The position numbers and the translations under genes were made by a program. Of a stretch of DNA of 64,000 nt, positions 23,177 to 35,500 are shown piece by piece. Source of the DNA: Tuctoria greenei (lineage: Eukaryota > Streptophyta > Magnoliopsida > Poales > Poaceae); assembly GCA_036927565.1 (NCBI GenBank), contig JAYESD010000008.1, forward strand, positions 117,083,498 to 117,147,497. The letters are read 5' to 3'. Positions within the stretch are counted from its first letter, which is position 1, and each line of letters begins with the position of its first letter. The notes under the pieces were generated by a model that was not told the origin of the DNA, ran no database searches, and saw only the letters and a program-made list of their open reading frames with translations.

Positions 23177-24851
23177 TGAAGGTGCATCTAGGCATCCTCG
23201 TGGCTTTTGGATGATTGATGAGGCCAAATTAAGAGAATAATGAGCTCAGTTGATCTTAAGCACATGTGTGACGATTGAAATGAAAGAAAATCCCCTCAAA
23301 AAAGGAAAATATTGAATGGGTGTCGAAGGCTTAAGCATGGAAATTAGGGTTTCTTATGTGTTGAGTTTAGACTAGCCTTCTATGTGTGAGGGTGTGTGTA
23401 TCAAGTGCATTGAGATCATAGAAGAGGGATCAAAGTTGTGGTTGAGAGAAAACCTAAGTGAGAAGCCTTGTTGAGATTTTTCCTAGGAGACAGGACTTGT
23501 CCAAGCCTCAGGGCCGAACTAGTCCGGGTTGTCCTGAGTAGTCTGTTTTTGGCCAGACTAAGAGTTTTTGTTTAAGTTCGAACTTGTATGTTTGGGGATG
23601 GACTAGTCCGTTTTACACTTGGTGAGATTCTTCGAAGGTAAGTCAAAGGAGGTCGGACTTGTCTGCCATAGAGGCTGGACTAGTCCGGGCTTCCCAGTTT
23701 AGTCCGTTTTCAACTGGACTATAGGTTTTTGTTGTACTTCGGACTTGTCCATTGTAAGGCGAACTAGTTTGTGGTATTTAAGTGAGAAGGGATATCTGAG
23801 GCTAAGTCCTGTTCGCCGGACTGGTTCGCCCCAGTGGCCAGACTAGTCCGATGTTTGCAAACTTGTCCACTTTTGAGCGGACCAAGACATTTTGTTTGAG
23901 TTTGGATTAGTCTGTTGTGAGACGGACTAGTCCAGTATGTCATGACCGTTTGAAATTCAAATGTTTTAGTGTACATCACTCTCTGTGGACCATGACATAG
24001 TGTTGACCTCGTAGGCCAGACTAATCCGGGGTTCCTGGCCGGACTAGTCCGGACATTCAATGCAGGCAACGACAAGTTTTCGGGACCCCTATAAAAAGGG
24101 GACCCCCGGCTCCCATTTGAATACCTTTGAACCCTAGCACCACCACATGTTTCCTTGATCTATTCTAAGCCTTCTACTCTGCCTACTTGTCCTCTAGAAC
24201 CAAATCTTGACGAGATGAGGGTTTGGGAAGAGGAGAGAAGGAAGATCGACTTGCTTTGGCTCTCGGTTTGATCTCTTGCACTTGGTGTCGCGTTTTGTGA
24301 CTTATGGCTATTGAGCTTCGCGTGCTCCTTGCTGTAAATCATTTGTGTGAGCGTAAACTTGTGAGAAGCCCCAAGAACTTGGCGATTACCCTTGTGATTA
24401 GAGGGAACCAAGCAAACCTTTTGTGGTGGCTTGGTGAGATTAGGGTCAAGTGAGACCCGGTCCTTTTCTGGACTTCTCAATGTGGATGTAGGCTTCTTTG
24501 TGAAGTCGAACCACGGGACAAAATGTGTCTCACTTATTGCTTTACTTTCCGCCATTCACTAGAATTGCTTTTAGGGTTCATATCGTTCTTCACATTGTTC
24601 TTCATTGAAATCTTGCAACCAATTTGCTCCCACTTGTTAATCTAAGTAGTATCAGGTTGCTAGACATTGTATCTATCTTGCGTCAAACTAATTTGCAAAT
24701 AACTTATAGAAATCAAGTTTTTGAGTTTTCCCTTTGTACTAAGCGGACTAGTCCGAACCAGACCAGACTAGTCCAGCCTCAGAGTTTTAATCTCATTTGA
24801 TTAAGCAATTTAAGGTCATATTGCCTATTCACCCCCTCTAGGCGACTTTCA
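23177..24851 (+). repeat. 5' LTR of the plus-strand SIRE element
   Basis: Begins TGAAGGTGCATCTAGGCATC and ends GGCGACTTTCA, with TG...CA ends. The TATA box (TATAAAAA) is at 24090-24097. Palindrome copies fill U3 at 23492-24053, and a pair lies in U5 at 24743-24777, about 110 bp from the LTR end, as in the minus-strand copy. Confidence 0.9.
23492..24053. repeat. CGGACTAGTCCG palindrome array in plus-strand SIRE U3
   Basis: About sixteen palindromes or variants such as GGACTTGTCC, CGGACTAGTCC and CCAGACTAATCCGG. The last copy ends 37 bp before the TATA box at 24090. The spacing matches the other SIRE LTR (38 bp) although the arrays have diverged internally. Confidence 0.85.
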
Positions 24852-24853
24852 AT

Positions 24854-24865
24854 TGGTATCAGAGC
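24854..24865 (+). other. Primer-binding site of the plus-strand SIRE element
   Basis: TGGTATCAGAGC, a full match to the initiator tRNA-Met primer site, two bases after the LTR end. Confidence 0.9.
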
Positions 24866-24903
24866 AGGTCTCTCCATCAAGAGTATAACAACTCGGAGTG
24901 AAG

Positions 24904-25775
24904 ATGGCTGGAAGGGGTGAAAATGAGGTCTTGGTCTGTCGATGGAGATGACAAAATGAAGAACGTCGATGTGTTTCAATACAATACAAATGACAACGAA
25001 GAAGACTCAAGGCACGACTTCATGAGAAGCTAGGTCTTCCCAAGAAGGAGACCAAGGCAATCAGTACAACGAACAACGACAATGGGAGTGGTTCACAAGA
25101 CTACTCCCGGTATCCTTATAATTATGAGCATCTAAATTTTAGAAATCATTATTTGTCTATTCCTATTGGAAAACCTCCCCAATTTGATGGAAATGATTAC
25201 TCTATGTGGAATCATAACATGAACATGCATCTCATTTCCTTAAACCCTAGTTTATGGAAAATTGTTTTGACTGGTGTTCATGTTCCCGAGAATGTGGAAG
25301 ACGTTACCCCGGAGCAAGCCATCCTACTCCACCGCAATGCTCAAGCGGTTGGAGTGATCACCTCCTCCTTGACTCGAGAGGAGTTCATTCGAATTGATGG
25401 GTTTGAGGTGGCCAAGGAAATATGGGATAGGTTCAAGACGGCACTTGAGGGCAACCATGTCATAAGGGAGGCAAAGATCGAGATGATCGAAGGAGAACTT
25501 TGGAGGTTCACCATCATGGATGGTGAGACTCCCCAAGTCATGTACAATCGCCTTAAGGTGCTCATCAACAAGATCCGTTCTTATGGATGCACCCGATGGA
25601 GGAACCATGAAGCGGTAAAGAGGATGATTCAGAAATTCATGCCTTAAAATGTCGCTCTTTGCTCCTTGATTCGTGAAAGTCCGAGATTCTACAAGATGAC
25701 TACAGAAGAAGTGCTAGGGAGAATTATCAACCATATGATGATGGAGCGAGAGGCCATGTTCAACAATGACCTCTA
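24904..25775 (+). pseudogene. gag: SIRE gag, truncated and frameshifted
   Basis: The start (ATGGCTGG at 24904) resembles the MAG start of the other SIRE gag but soon loses frame. From about 25095 the capsid domain is readable: SIPIGKPPQFDGNDYSMWNH, IVLTGVHVPENVEDVTPEQA and GELWRFTIMDGETPQVMYNR. Each is nearly identical to the minus-strand copy. An in-frame TAA falls at 25645, after which homology continues in the same frame (SLIRESPRFYKMTTEEVLG) until the Tork-like LTR cuts it at 25776. Zinc knuckle and pol are absent here. Confidence 0.85.
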
Positions 25776-27287
25776 TGAGACCTATGTGTGCTGAAGACAT
25801 TGGATATGGTGATACAAGTTTTGAATATCACCAAAACACCTTTTTCAACATGGTCGGACTCTAGGTCCGAGCTCCAGCAAGGTCCGACAATAGGTGCGAC
25901 TTGTTTTGGGTAGCTCCGGCGAAGTCCGACGTAAGGTTCAGCTTGCTGTGGCTAGGTCCGACTAGCTTTGATCAGCTCCGGCGCTAGGTCCGACTAGCTT
26001 TGGTAAGATCTGGCACTAGGTCCGACTTACTTTGGTAAGCTCCGGTGCTAGGTCCTGCTAGCTTTGGTAAGCTCCGGCTCAAGGTCCGGTTAGTTTTGGT
26101 AAGGTCCGGAGCTAGATTGCAATGGTTTTGCTTTTATCTTGAAATAATTTGAACTTGCTTTACATCTATCAAAAGTTTGCTTAGTATTATTTTTACTAAG
26201 TTTTTGGTGGTTATGGCTGATATCGTTTTGCTATGGTTTGCAACATGCTTATGTGAGGTGCTCACGTAAGGTGTTGTGGTTTCGGGACTAACAAGAGTCA
26301 TGTCGAGGACTTGTGCTCGAAAGTATCAGTTGTTTATTCATGTGTAGGTGTTGCTTGAGTTCAAGACATGGCTGGTGATGGGATCCATTGAACTAGTCTT
26401 AGGGAGAAGATGAGGTTCAACAACCAAGTTCGGGAGGAATCGTGGTTCAGTTAATCGGGAGGTCGTGCAACATGTTTGGATCAAGAACAATGCATATGAA
26501 GGTATCGTGGACGTCGTTGGAAGGTGTTTGCACTTGTGCATGGAGTTCATAGACGTGGCTACATGGTTCCGAGACATGATGAAGATATTTGGACGTAAAG
26601 AATTGTTCGGAAAGTTATAGTTGAATCTGAGTAGGATTTTAGTCCTAGTTAGGATTGGGTTGGCCTAAGGGCTGGTTATATAAGCAAGGCAGGCCAGAGC
26701 TCGTGGTGCACAACTTTGGGGCTGTTCCTCTTGTGTTTTGATCAATAAAATTCATAGTCTAAAGGATCTTTTGTGCCTTGTTCGTCCGACTTGTTTGTTT
26801 TCGTCAAGTCTGTCGCATCGAGTTTCTGCACAACACTACCTTGCTTGGGTGGTTTTATCATAACTCGAGTTTTACAGATCCAATTGATGTGATTCATTTT
26901 GGGTTGTCTTCACAACTTGATTACCTATCATCTGTGAAAAGTTCACGGTCATTGGATTTGTGGTTTTGGATCTACACGAGTTTCTTTGCAGTGTTGCAGA
27001 TCTAGTTTTTCTCGGGTATAACAGATTCACCTTCGTTCAATCTTTTGATTGTAACTTGAGTTTTTTCTCAACATTTTTTCATGATTCTTGTTGTGGTGTA
27101 TTCGTGACTTGATTCTCCACAATTTATACTGGTTTTGTCATGATTGATCACGTTTAGGTTAGTCGCACACAAAATTTCTTAACAGATTGATTTTCTACCG
27201 AGGGGTTTTTGTTGCTTCCACTGAAAAAGTTTTGAATAAACCATTCACCCCCCCTTGGTAGATTTTCACGTGCTCTTCGATCCTACA
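25776..27287 (+). repeat. 5' LTR of Tork-like element 1
   Basis: Begins TGAGACCTATGTGTGCTGAAG and ends GATCCTACA, 1512 bp. The second copy (47260-49084) begins TGTAAGACCTATGTGTGCTG and ends with the same bases. The TATA box (TATATAA) is at 26677-26683, in GGTTATATAAGCAAGG, conserved in copy 2. U3 contains a 32-bp repeat array (25855-26115). Confidence 0.88.
25855..26115 (+). repeat. 32-bp repeat array in Tork-like U3
   Basis: Tandem units of about 32 bp each carry AGGTCCGACTAGCTTTGGTA followed by AGCTCCGGC or a variant. At least four consecutive units are clear between about 25985 and 26115, with looser units before. The half-site GGTCCGAC and the CTAG core recall the palindromes of the SIRE LTRs. 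Confidence 0.75.
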
Positions 27288-27289
27288 AT

Positions 27290-27301
27290 TGGTATCAAGC
27301 C
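27290..27301 (+). other. Primer-binding site of Tork-like element 1
   Basis: TGGTATCAAGCC, two or three bases after the LTR end. It matches the first eight bases of the initiator tRNA-Met primer site. Copy 2 has the full TGGTATCAGAGC, so this copy carries mutations. Confidence 0.75.
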
Positions 27302-27348
27302 ACGGTGCTCTAATATTTGTGATTTTCACGTGTTTTTGACTAATCATC

Positions 27349-28029
27349 ATGGAGAAATACTCCGTAAAACCTTGTGTCTTTAGTGGTATTGATTTTCAGG
27401 TTTGGAAGGCACGTATGGAAGCTTTCATCCAGGCACAAGGATTTGCAATATGGAAAAAGGTGTACAGGCCTTACGACGTGTCGTCAAATGATCAAGTCAC
27501 GGGTAGAAACATGAGATATGTCGACAACAACAACAAGGCTCGCAACTTGATCATACAAGGATTAACTCAAAGCGACTTCGACCGTGTTGCTCACCTCCAA
27601 TCTGCATATGATGTGTGGAAAGGACTTTGCGACTACCACGAAGGATCCAACACGATCAATGAGGTAAGGCAAGACATGCTCAAAAAGGAGTACATGCGCT
27701 TTGAGATGCAACCAGGTGAGTCTATCGATGATCTATTTGCTCGCTTTAATAAAATTCTCAGCAACTTGCGTAGCGTCAATATTAATTTTTCAGATGCTGA
27801 GAATGCTAGGCAATTACTAAGTGCATTAGACATGTCAATTTGGAAGATGAAAGTCACATCTATTCGTGAATCTACTGTCATGAGTACACTTACTTTAGAT
27901 GTTCTATATTCTAAATTGAAAACTCATGAAATTGACATAATCTCACGTAAGAATCACAACAAGTCTCTTGCGTTTGTTATTGCTGCTGGACGTCGTGTGA
28001 CTCAGTACTGGATTCCGAAATGTTTTTGA
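27349..28029 (+). pseudogene. gag: Tork-like copia gag
   Basis: An intact reading frame of 226 codons starting MEKYSVKPCVFSGIDFQVWK, which has the F-x-G-x-D/N-x-x-x-W-K signature of the short copia gag N-terminus. The UBN2-like middle includes AYDVWKGLCDYHEGSN and MQPGESIDDLFARFNKIL. The ORF ends soon after NHNKSLAFVIAAG, and no CCHC zinc knuckle is seen before the protease region, so the gag C-terminus appears deleted. The start is supported by identical context in copy 2 at 49147. Confidence 0.82.
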
Positions 28030-28082
28030 CTAACCCCAGTCTTGAGTCATCGACGTATTGTGCCTCTATGTAGGTTACACGC

Positions 28083-29395
28083 TTGAGGAAGGAGAACATT
28101 TGGATTGTGGTTTCAAGTTGCTCACGCCACATGACCGGTAACAAAGAATGGTTCTCCTTCCTCTCTTTTGTGTCACGTGTAGAGAATGTTACTTTTGCCG
28201 ATAATTCTTCAACTCCTATAATTGCTAAGGGTTCGGTTAAAGTAAATGATCACTACACTTTGAAGGATGTGGCACTTGTCAAAAATTTGAAATACAACTT
28301 GCTTTCTGTTTCACAATTGGTAGATGAAAATCTTGGAATTATTTTCAATAAAAGTTGCTGCAAAGTTGTAGGTTCAAATAGTGAGCTTATCTTTAAAATG
28401 TCTAAGTTTGGAAGAGTTTTTAAAGCAGATTTTGATATGTCTTCTTCTAATCATAGGTGTCTAGGTTCTAATGATTTAAAAGACTTATATTTTTGGTGTC
28501 GTAGACTTGATGACGTAGGCTTTGATAATCTCACGTGTGTTAGTGCTCTTGATCGCATATGTGGGCTGCCTAAGCTTAGAAGGGACAAAGAAATTGTGTG
28601 CTCTTCTTGCAGACATGCTAAGTTGGTTGCAGGTTCACATGCTCCTCTCACAATGACCATGACAACTGAACCGGGTCAACTTTTGCGTCTTGACACCATA
28701 GGACCTTCAGGTGTTCAATCATTTTAAGGTAAATGGTATGTTCTTGTGATTGTTGATGAATACTCTACATACTCTTGGGTTTATTTTATTACATCTAAGA
28801 ATGAAGCTTTTAGTCACTTTAGAACTTTATTTCTTAGATTATCAATTGATCAGCCAGGATCTTTAAGAGCAATTAGAAGTGATAATGGAACTTAATTTAA
28901 AAATCAATCCTTTGATCATTTTTTTGCTGAAAAAGGAATAGATCATCAATTTTCTTTACCATATGTTCCTCAATAAAACGGTGTTGTAGAGAGAAAGAAC
29001 AGAACCTTAGTTGAGATGGATAGAACTATGCTTGATAAAAATCAAACTCCTAGAAAGTTTTGGGCAGATGCAATTGCAACCGCTTGTTATGTTTCAAATC
29101 GTGTTTTCTTGCGTGCTAGGCTAGGAAAAACACCATATAAGCTTCGGTTTGGACATAGTCCTAGTGTCACACACTTTAGGTTCTTTGGTTGCAAATGCTT
29201 TGTTAAGAAACATGGTAATCTCGATAAATTTGAAGCTAGATCTGTTGATGGCATGTGTCTTGGTTATCCATCTCATACTTGAGGCTATCGTGTGCTTTTA
29301 CTTGACACTAACAAAATTGTGGAGACTTGAGAGATTTCTTTTGAAGAACCTAGCCCAGGTACTAGCTCAAATATTGCAGGTCCGGATCCATATCA
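28083..29395 (+). pseudogene. pol: Tork-like protease and integrase, inactive
   Basis: The protease region reads WIVVSSCSRHMTGNKEW, where the family has D-S-G: the catalytic Asp is Val and the Gly is Ser. The gag-pre-integrase segment follows, with FWCRRLDDVGFDNL, in which both zinc-binding His of the usual WHRRLGH are lost; CSSCRHAKL keeps the Cys pair. The integrase core has Asp in VIVDEYSTYSWVYF, Asp in AIRSDNGT and Glu in NGVVERKNRT. In-frame stops fall near 28725, 28895, 28973, 29281 and 29329. Downstream are PYKLRFGHSPSVTHFRFFGC and MCLGYPSHT. RT is missing. Confidence 0.85.
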
Positions 29396-29436
29396 GCAGG
29401 GGGGAGTATCTTCATGGCATGTTTCTTGGTTATCCA

Positions 29437-32353
29437 TGTGAAGACCGACTCCAGACATTCCAGGAGTCGCAGAGGATGGTGCCGTGCGATGCGGCACCCA
29501 ACAGCACACACGAAAAAAAATACGACAAAATACAATGTTTTATTTATAGAAACAGCGGAAGTATTTTACAATACTTAATATACAACGAAAGATAATACTC
29601 ATAGCTAAACTCTCAGCCTAGCTCTGCAAAAGTGCAGCCGTGTAGCCCGGGGACGCGACACACTAGTAGCACACAACAATTTACGGCAGCGTGCAGGGTT
29701 CCCACTCAGCGGTATACCCCGATAGGGGCATCACCTCATCTTCGGGCCCTTCCTCATACGTCTCACCTGCAAACAACTTAAAATAGAAACCATGAGCACG
29801 AAGGCTTAGAATGACTTAACCGTCTCACCTAAACATGGAACTCTACATGCAGGGATACTTAACATAGGAATAGATATAGCAGGAAATGACTCGCCTACAT
29901 GTTGATCCTAAATTTTCAAGTTATTAACAACAGCTTAAAGGTTCAGTAAAATGAACTTTAGTGAGCATATTCTATACCAATCATAGTTTCAAAGCAATTA
30001 TAATTCAATACATCATATTCTTCTGGCTTCTTCAGTATTTACTATGTCACAGTGCAGTGAACAAGCACTAGAGACGGTGATAGCAATCAGTAGACACCCG
30101 GATAACACATCACGTACACCCGGGTGTGAGAAACGAGCAATGCTCATCACGACGTCATACGCAACAACCGTTCACAATAAACTCAAACACTAAACCAGTC
30201 CCACCATTGCAGGCATAAGGTCCCCACATGGAGCGTGTCTGTGCTCACCAGCGGATTTACACCTTACTGCCCTCAACCCACCCCTATCGGCAGTGGGCTA
30301 TGCCTCGACTCCCAAGTTATCAAGTTACATCGGTTTCATGGGTTCCATATGCCTAGTATGCATCCGGTACAGTTCAAACTTGTCTAGCAGGGCCGCACAC
30401 AGATCGGTCCTCAATCGACACAAGCAGGGCTTACGCACGTGAGACCACGTCTCGCTGCCTCCTATCCCGCTGCTCGGTCTCCAATTCATATTCTTAAACC
30501 TTTCTTTGATAACTCCATCCCGTGTGATAAAATCCTATCTCTCAAGTAGATTCCAACTACTCGACTTCTACCGAATTCCTCAAAACATTAGCATGACATT
30601 TTCTACTCGTCAAGCTATAGACCTACGCAATAATCTATGGGATTTGTGGGTCATGCAAGTGGAGTAACAAGCACCTTAGCCCTAATGCACAAAACTCATC
30701 ATAGACATAAGTGATACAAATAGAAACATTGAAATAGCACTTAAATGCAAATTGGTGCTTGCCTTGGGTTGCAGTTTAAAATTCAGTGAGGATTCAGTTA
30801 AGATAGTCTGTCGATGGATTTCGTCATAGCAGCTCTAATAAATATTTCTCCTCCTCCAAGTCGGCTTCTGTCAATCACCTTCGTCGCGTTCACTATTGAC
30901 ATAATTAAGTATAAACAAGAATGCAACTTAATAATGTAATAAGTGGAGATGCTTATGACTCGAGAAGAATTAGAAACAGATGAAAGGACAGGTTTGCCTC
31001 TGTTGGTGCAGAAAACAGAGGAGAAAATCAAGTAGAACAAAATAGGTCATGGAACAAAGTGGAGTATTGATGATATAAAAGAATACAATTTAGTTAATAG
31101 CAAACTATATGAATGACAGAGGGAGTATCCATGCTATACCAGAACTACAGCAAAGGATCAGTGTTGATCTTAAAGCTGGTGGAAAAGATTGAACTTAGCA
31201 AAGTACAATGGGAAGAATCGAATTATGAACTTCCATAATGCACTTATGTAGTGGAGTCATAATTGGAATAATGTCTACTGTGAGATCAATCCTAATGGAG
31301 CTGGGATTTTTACAGTGGATACTAGGTACTATGAGGAAGATCTGGACCAAGAATTGGAGATGTTCAAGGAAGCTTGTTATCTCTAAAACTCCAACAAATA
31401 AATGGCTTCTCTGAGTTTTGGTACTAAATCTGTAGCTTTGACATAGCTAACAGTGGAAGATAATGTTAGAGAAGGTCTCAATGGTTCTAGCAAAATTTGT
31501 TTCACAATTTTCTGAGATTCAAACAAGGAGGAATTGATTTTACAAATTTGGAATAATATCTGAAAATGTTTTTGTACATTTCTGAATTTTCCGTGAAATT
31601 TGAAGATTGGAATACTGTTTGGTACAGTAAATGAACTCCAACGAACTTGTAAGATTGTTCAAACCAAAATTGGGAATTTTCTAATTAGTAGAACAATAGT
31701 AATTAATTTCCCAAGCAAAGAGATCAAAGGAATTGATTCTGAAAATTCTGGGACTTTCATGTTAAATAAGTTGCATCACTGCAGAGTATGTGTCATGAGT
31801 AGTCTACCAGAATTTATTTGGAAATTGTTTACCTAGTATTCCAGGAGCTATGATTTTTGGGAGTTGGAACCAAGTTATGGGTTCATTTTCAAATGGGAAA
31901 TAGTTTAAATCCGGAGCTGGGCAATAATTATAATTGAGCCAATGATATGGAGGCAACAGAGGGGCCACATGTTTTTGCGTGCAGTCACATGAGATCCATA
32001 TGTCACATTCTAGGCTAGGGAGAAATGAAACGAAGTGGACAACAGCCGCGACCGGTCAGGGAATCGCGGCAGTTGCTGAGAATGACCGGCGGCGGCACTT
32101 GCACGCTACAGCAGAAGAAATTGGAAAATGGTTGTGTTGAGAGATTTGCCTAGCAAAGGAGAGCGACAGGTTCTACTCAAAGGGCAGCGAAAACGGCCGG
32201 TAGAAAGGGCGCACCTTGCAGTTGCTGGCTCAACTCGACGGCGGCGACAAGATCTGATTTTTCGGCACCATGGATCCACCGTTTTCTATTATTCTTGATG
32301 CAGAAGATGCGCAGAGGGTTGTAGGTTATCTGGTATAAACGGAATGAAGGATC
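29437..32353 (-). repeat. LARD-like element 2, left (3') LTR, part 1
   Basis: Begins TGTGAAGACC on the plus strand, next to the truncated Tork-like integrase. By eye about nine in ten bases match 44682-47259, with the same order throughout, up to CCACATGT at about 31971-31978. It continues to the LINE at 32354 with sequence that the right LTR lacks because that copy is interrupted. No gene is visible. Confidence 0.75.
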
Positions 32354-32505
32354 TTTTTTTTGAAAGATCCGAAGACCGGCATATATTGATAAGAAGAAAA
32401 ATCAGAGTACAGCCGTACATTACATACGCATGTAGTGCATGGGGGATGCACAATGCCTAGTAGGCATGCGTAACAACTACTGTGTCGACTCACTGGTTCC
32501 TTGTG

Positions 32506-35500
32506 TTACATTGTCAGAGGAGGGCAACGGAAGTCTCTCATTCCAGCCATCGACCATAACCTAATTGTTTCTTCAATGTCCTTGATGATCTGCCAAACCG
32601 TACGTTCCTTAGAATCAAAGACCCTCCGGTTGCATTCGCACCACAAAGTCCAGCATACCAGGAGGATGATAGAGGAGGTAGGACGCCTTGCTCGTCCAGT
32701 GGCCGCTGTTGAGAGGTGTTGAAACCAGGTGCCAATGTCGTCAGAGAGGCTCCAGGTAGCTGGGTGGACTGAGCGAACTGCCAGCGCTCGGCCCACTGAC
32801 GACCATACAAGTCTAGAAATTGGGCATTCCATGAATAGGTGCATGGTAGTTTCAACATTCATATTGCACAAAGCACATAAGTATTGATTTGGCCATCCTC
32901 TGCGTTGCAGTCGAGCCGCCGTCAATAACTTATCTTGGACTAGCAGCCATCCAAAAAACTTGCATTTGGGGGGTGCCCAAATTTTCCAGATCCGTGATTG
33001 GAACCAGGACAAAGTGCCGCCTTCGAACTGGATTTCATAGGCAGAGCGGGTTGAGAACTCTCCATTTGCCGTTAAAGCCCACCGAATTTCATCCCATTGT
33101 TCAGGATCATTGGATAGCTCCACGTCGTGTATGTCTTCCAAAAGCTGCATGAACTCCGGTAGTAGTTCTGGAGTCATTCGATGCATCAGGTCATGGACCC
33201 AATTTTGATTATTCAGCGCTTCGGCCACCGACCTGTTCTTTCTACAGATGATCCGGAATAACAGAGGAAATGATGCAGCTAATGAACGACCGTTCCTCTA
33301 GTTTGATGTCCAGAATTTTGCGGTGCAACCATTTCGTACTGTCACCCTTGTTGCTATAGCAAACAATTCTACGTCAGAAGATTCTACAGGGAGCACCATA
33401 CCATGCCAAGGCTTGTTGGGGAAACGCCACTCTTGCCATAGCCAACGGAGTCTGAGTGCCCGTCCGAATCGATAAAGGTCCAGAAGGCCGAGTCCTCCTC
33501 GGTTGATTGGTCGACAAACTTTGTGCCAATTTACCTTACATTTGGCTCCACTGGGTTCCTGGGCTCCTGCCCATAAGAATCGGCGCCTCATTTTGTCTAG
33601 AGAGTTGATGAACTGCTTGGGAAGCCGGAGGGCTGTCATGGCATAAATTGGAAGGGTACTGAGGACCGACCTGACTAGTGCTCGTCGTCCTGCGATGCTC
33701 AGCATGCCCGCTTGCCATGTAGCTAAGCGTTTTTGTGCTTTATCCAGGATAGGTTGCAGTTGCAGCATGGAAGGGCGAGTTGTTCCCAACGGCAAGCCCA
33801 GATATGTTATAGGGAGGTTGGTTACTTGCCCCTGAAAGCTCTGTAGAATTGTCGGCAGCATTAGCTCCTCGCATCCGATGGGGACGACTGAGCTTTTCAT
33901 CATGTTAACATGCAGACCAGTGGCACATCCAAAGTTGTCCATAATTTGCATGACTGCTGATACCTCAACTTGGGTCGGGTTGACAAATACAATAACATCA
34001 TCAGCGTATAGAGAGACTCTTGTCGTTGCTGCTCGTTCAGAGAGAGGCATGAGGATTCCTTCCCCGGTGGCCCGTTCAAAAAGTCGCTGCAGGATATCAA
34101 TGCCCAGTATGAACAAATAGGGAGAGATAGGATCACCTTGTCTCAGGCCTTTCCCATGCTTTATTCATTGCCCGTTGTCGCCATTGAGTTGAACTGCAGA
34201 GGTCGACGATGACCAGATGAGGCATAGCCAGTTGATCCACCACCTTGGAAAGCCCTTGTGTTCAAGCATTTCTATCAGGAAGCTCCACGAAATAGAGTCA
34301 AATGCCTTTGATATGTCGAACTTAAACATGAGAACTGGACACTTCTTCCGGTGGTAAGTGGTGGCGAGGTTCTTAACATATAGGAAGTTGTCGTGAATGC
34401 AACGTCCACGAACAAAGGCGCTCTGGGCCAGCGTGACTAGATCATCCAGATGCGGTTGAAGACGCCTGGAGAGCACTTTCGTGAAGAGTTTTGCGAAGGA
34501 GTGTATGAGACTTATGGGACGGAAGTCGCTTGGATGTTCTGGTGCTTCCGACTTCGGGAGCAGGGTGATTAAGGAACCATTGAGTTTCCATAAGGGGGAT
34601 GCTCTTAGGTCAAATAAGCACTTGAATGTCGCCCCGAGGTCGTCTTTGATGACATCCCAACAGCTTCGATAGAATTCACTCGTGAAGCCATCAGGTCCTG
34701 GTGCCTTCTCAGTCGGCAAGTCCCAGATTGCTTCCTTGATCTCTGCCTCGGTAAAAGCCCGGTGCAACTCGTGGTTAACGAGCGAAGAGATATCCGGTGC
34801 TTCCCATCGTACAGTGAGTGTGCGCGGCGCCGCAGCCCCAATGATGCTCTGAAAGTGTGTATGCATTAGATCGGCCATGGCCTCCTGAGTATGGACATAC
34901 CCCTGCTCGGCGTTCCGGAGTTGCGAAATAAACAGTCTCCTGGACCTTCCATTAGCCTTCATATGAAAAAAACGTGTGCAGGCATCCCCTTCTTTGAGCC
35001 ATGTAATCCTGGAAGCCTGCCTTTTCCTAGATCTTTCAACGGCCGCAAGACCCAACATCCTGACTTTCAGATCGTGGCGTAGCATAGTTTCCCCAGTTGA
35101 GAGGTTCCGATTTTTCTGGGCAATATCTAGCTGAAGGATGACTTCGTTGATCATGGCCAGATGCATTTTAACATTGCCAAAGGTCGCTCGACTCCATTTC
35201 CGCAGTTCCTTTGCCACTGCCCGCAATCTGTAGTGGAAGGTATTGAGTGGGGATCGGCGTTGGGGTTCCGAGGTCCATGCATTCTGGACTACTTCTTTGT
35301 ATCCCGACACCTTTGTCCAGAAGGATTCAAAGCGAAAGATCACACGACGCCGGGGGCGCTGCAAAGGTCCTAGTAGAATTGGACAGTGGTCTGACAGGGA
35401 GGATGATAGGCTCCGAAGGCATAAATTAGGGAAGCCTGCCTCCCACTCCGTGTTACAAAACATCCTATCCAGTCGAATCAATGTTGGATTATCTCTCTCA

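Larger units (their letters stand above)
23177..25775 (+). mobile_element. Second SIRE-type copia element, plus strand, 5' part
   Basis: 5' LTR (23177-24851), primer site and a damaged gag. It is inserted in the internal region of LARD-like element 1 and is itself cut at 25776 by a Tork-like LTR. Its gag is clearly homologous to that of the minus-strand SIRE element, and its LTR has the same length (1675 against 1654 bp) and the same palindrome arrays. Confidence 0.88.
25776..29436 (+). mobile_element. Tork-like Ty1/copia element 1, 5' part
   Basis: LTR (25776-27287), primer site, gag, protease and integrase in copia order. LARD-like element 2 cuts it at 29437, before RT. Its LTR and gag start match a second copy at 47260-49229. 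It sits inside the gag of the plus-strand SIRE element. Lineage (Tork or near) is judged from the short DUF4219/UBN2-type gag; I am only moderately sure. Confidence 0.8.
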
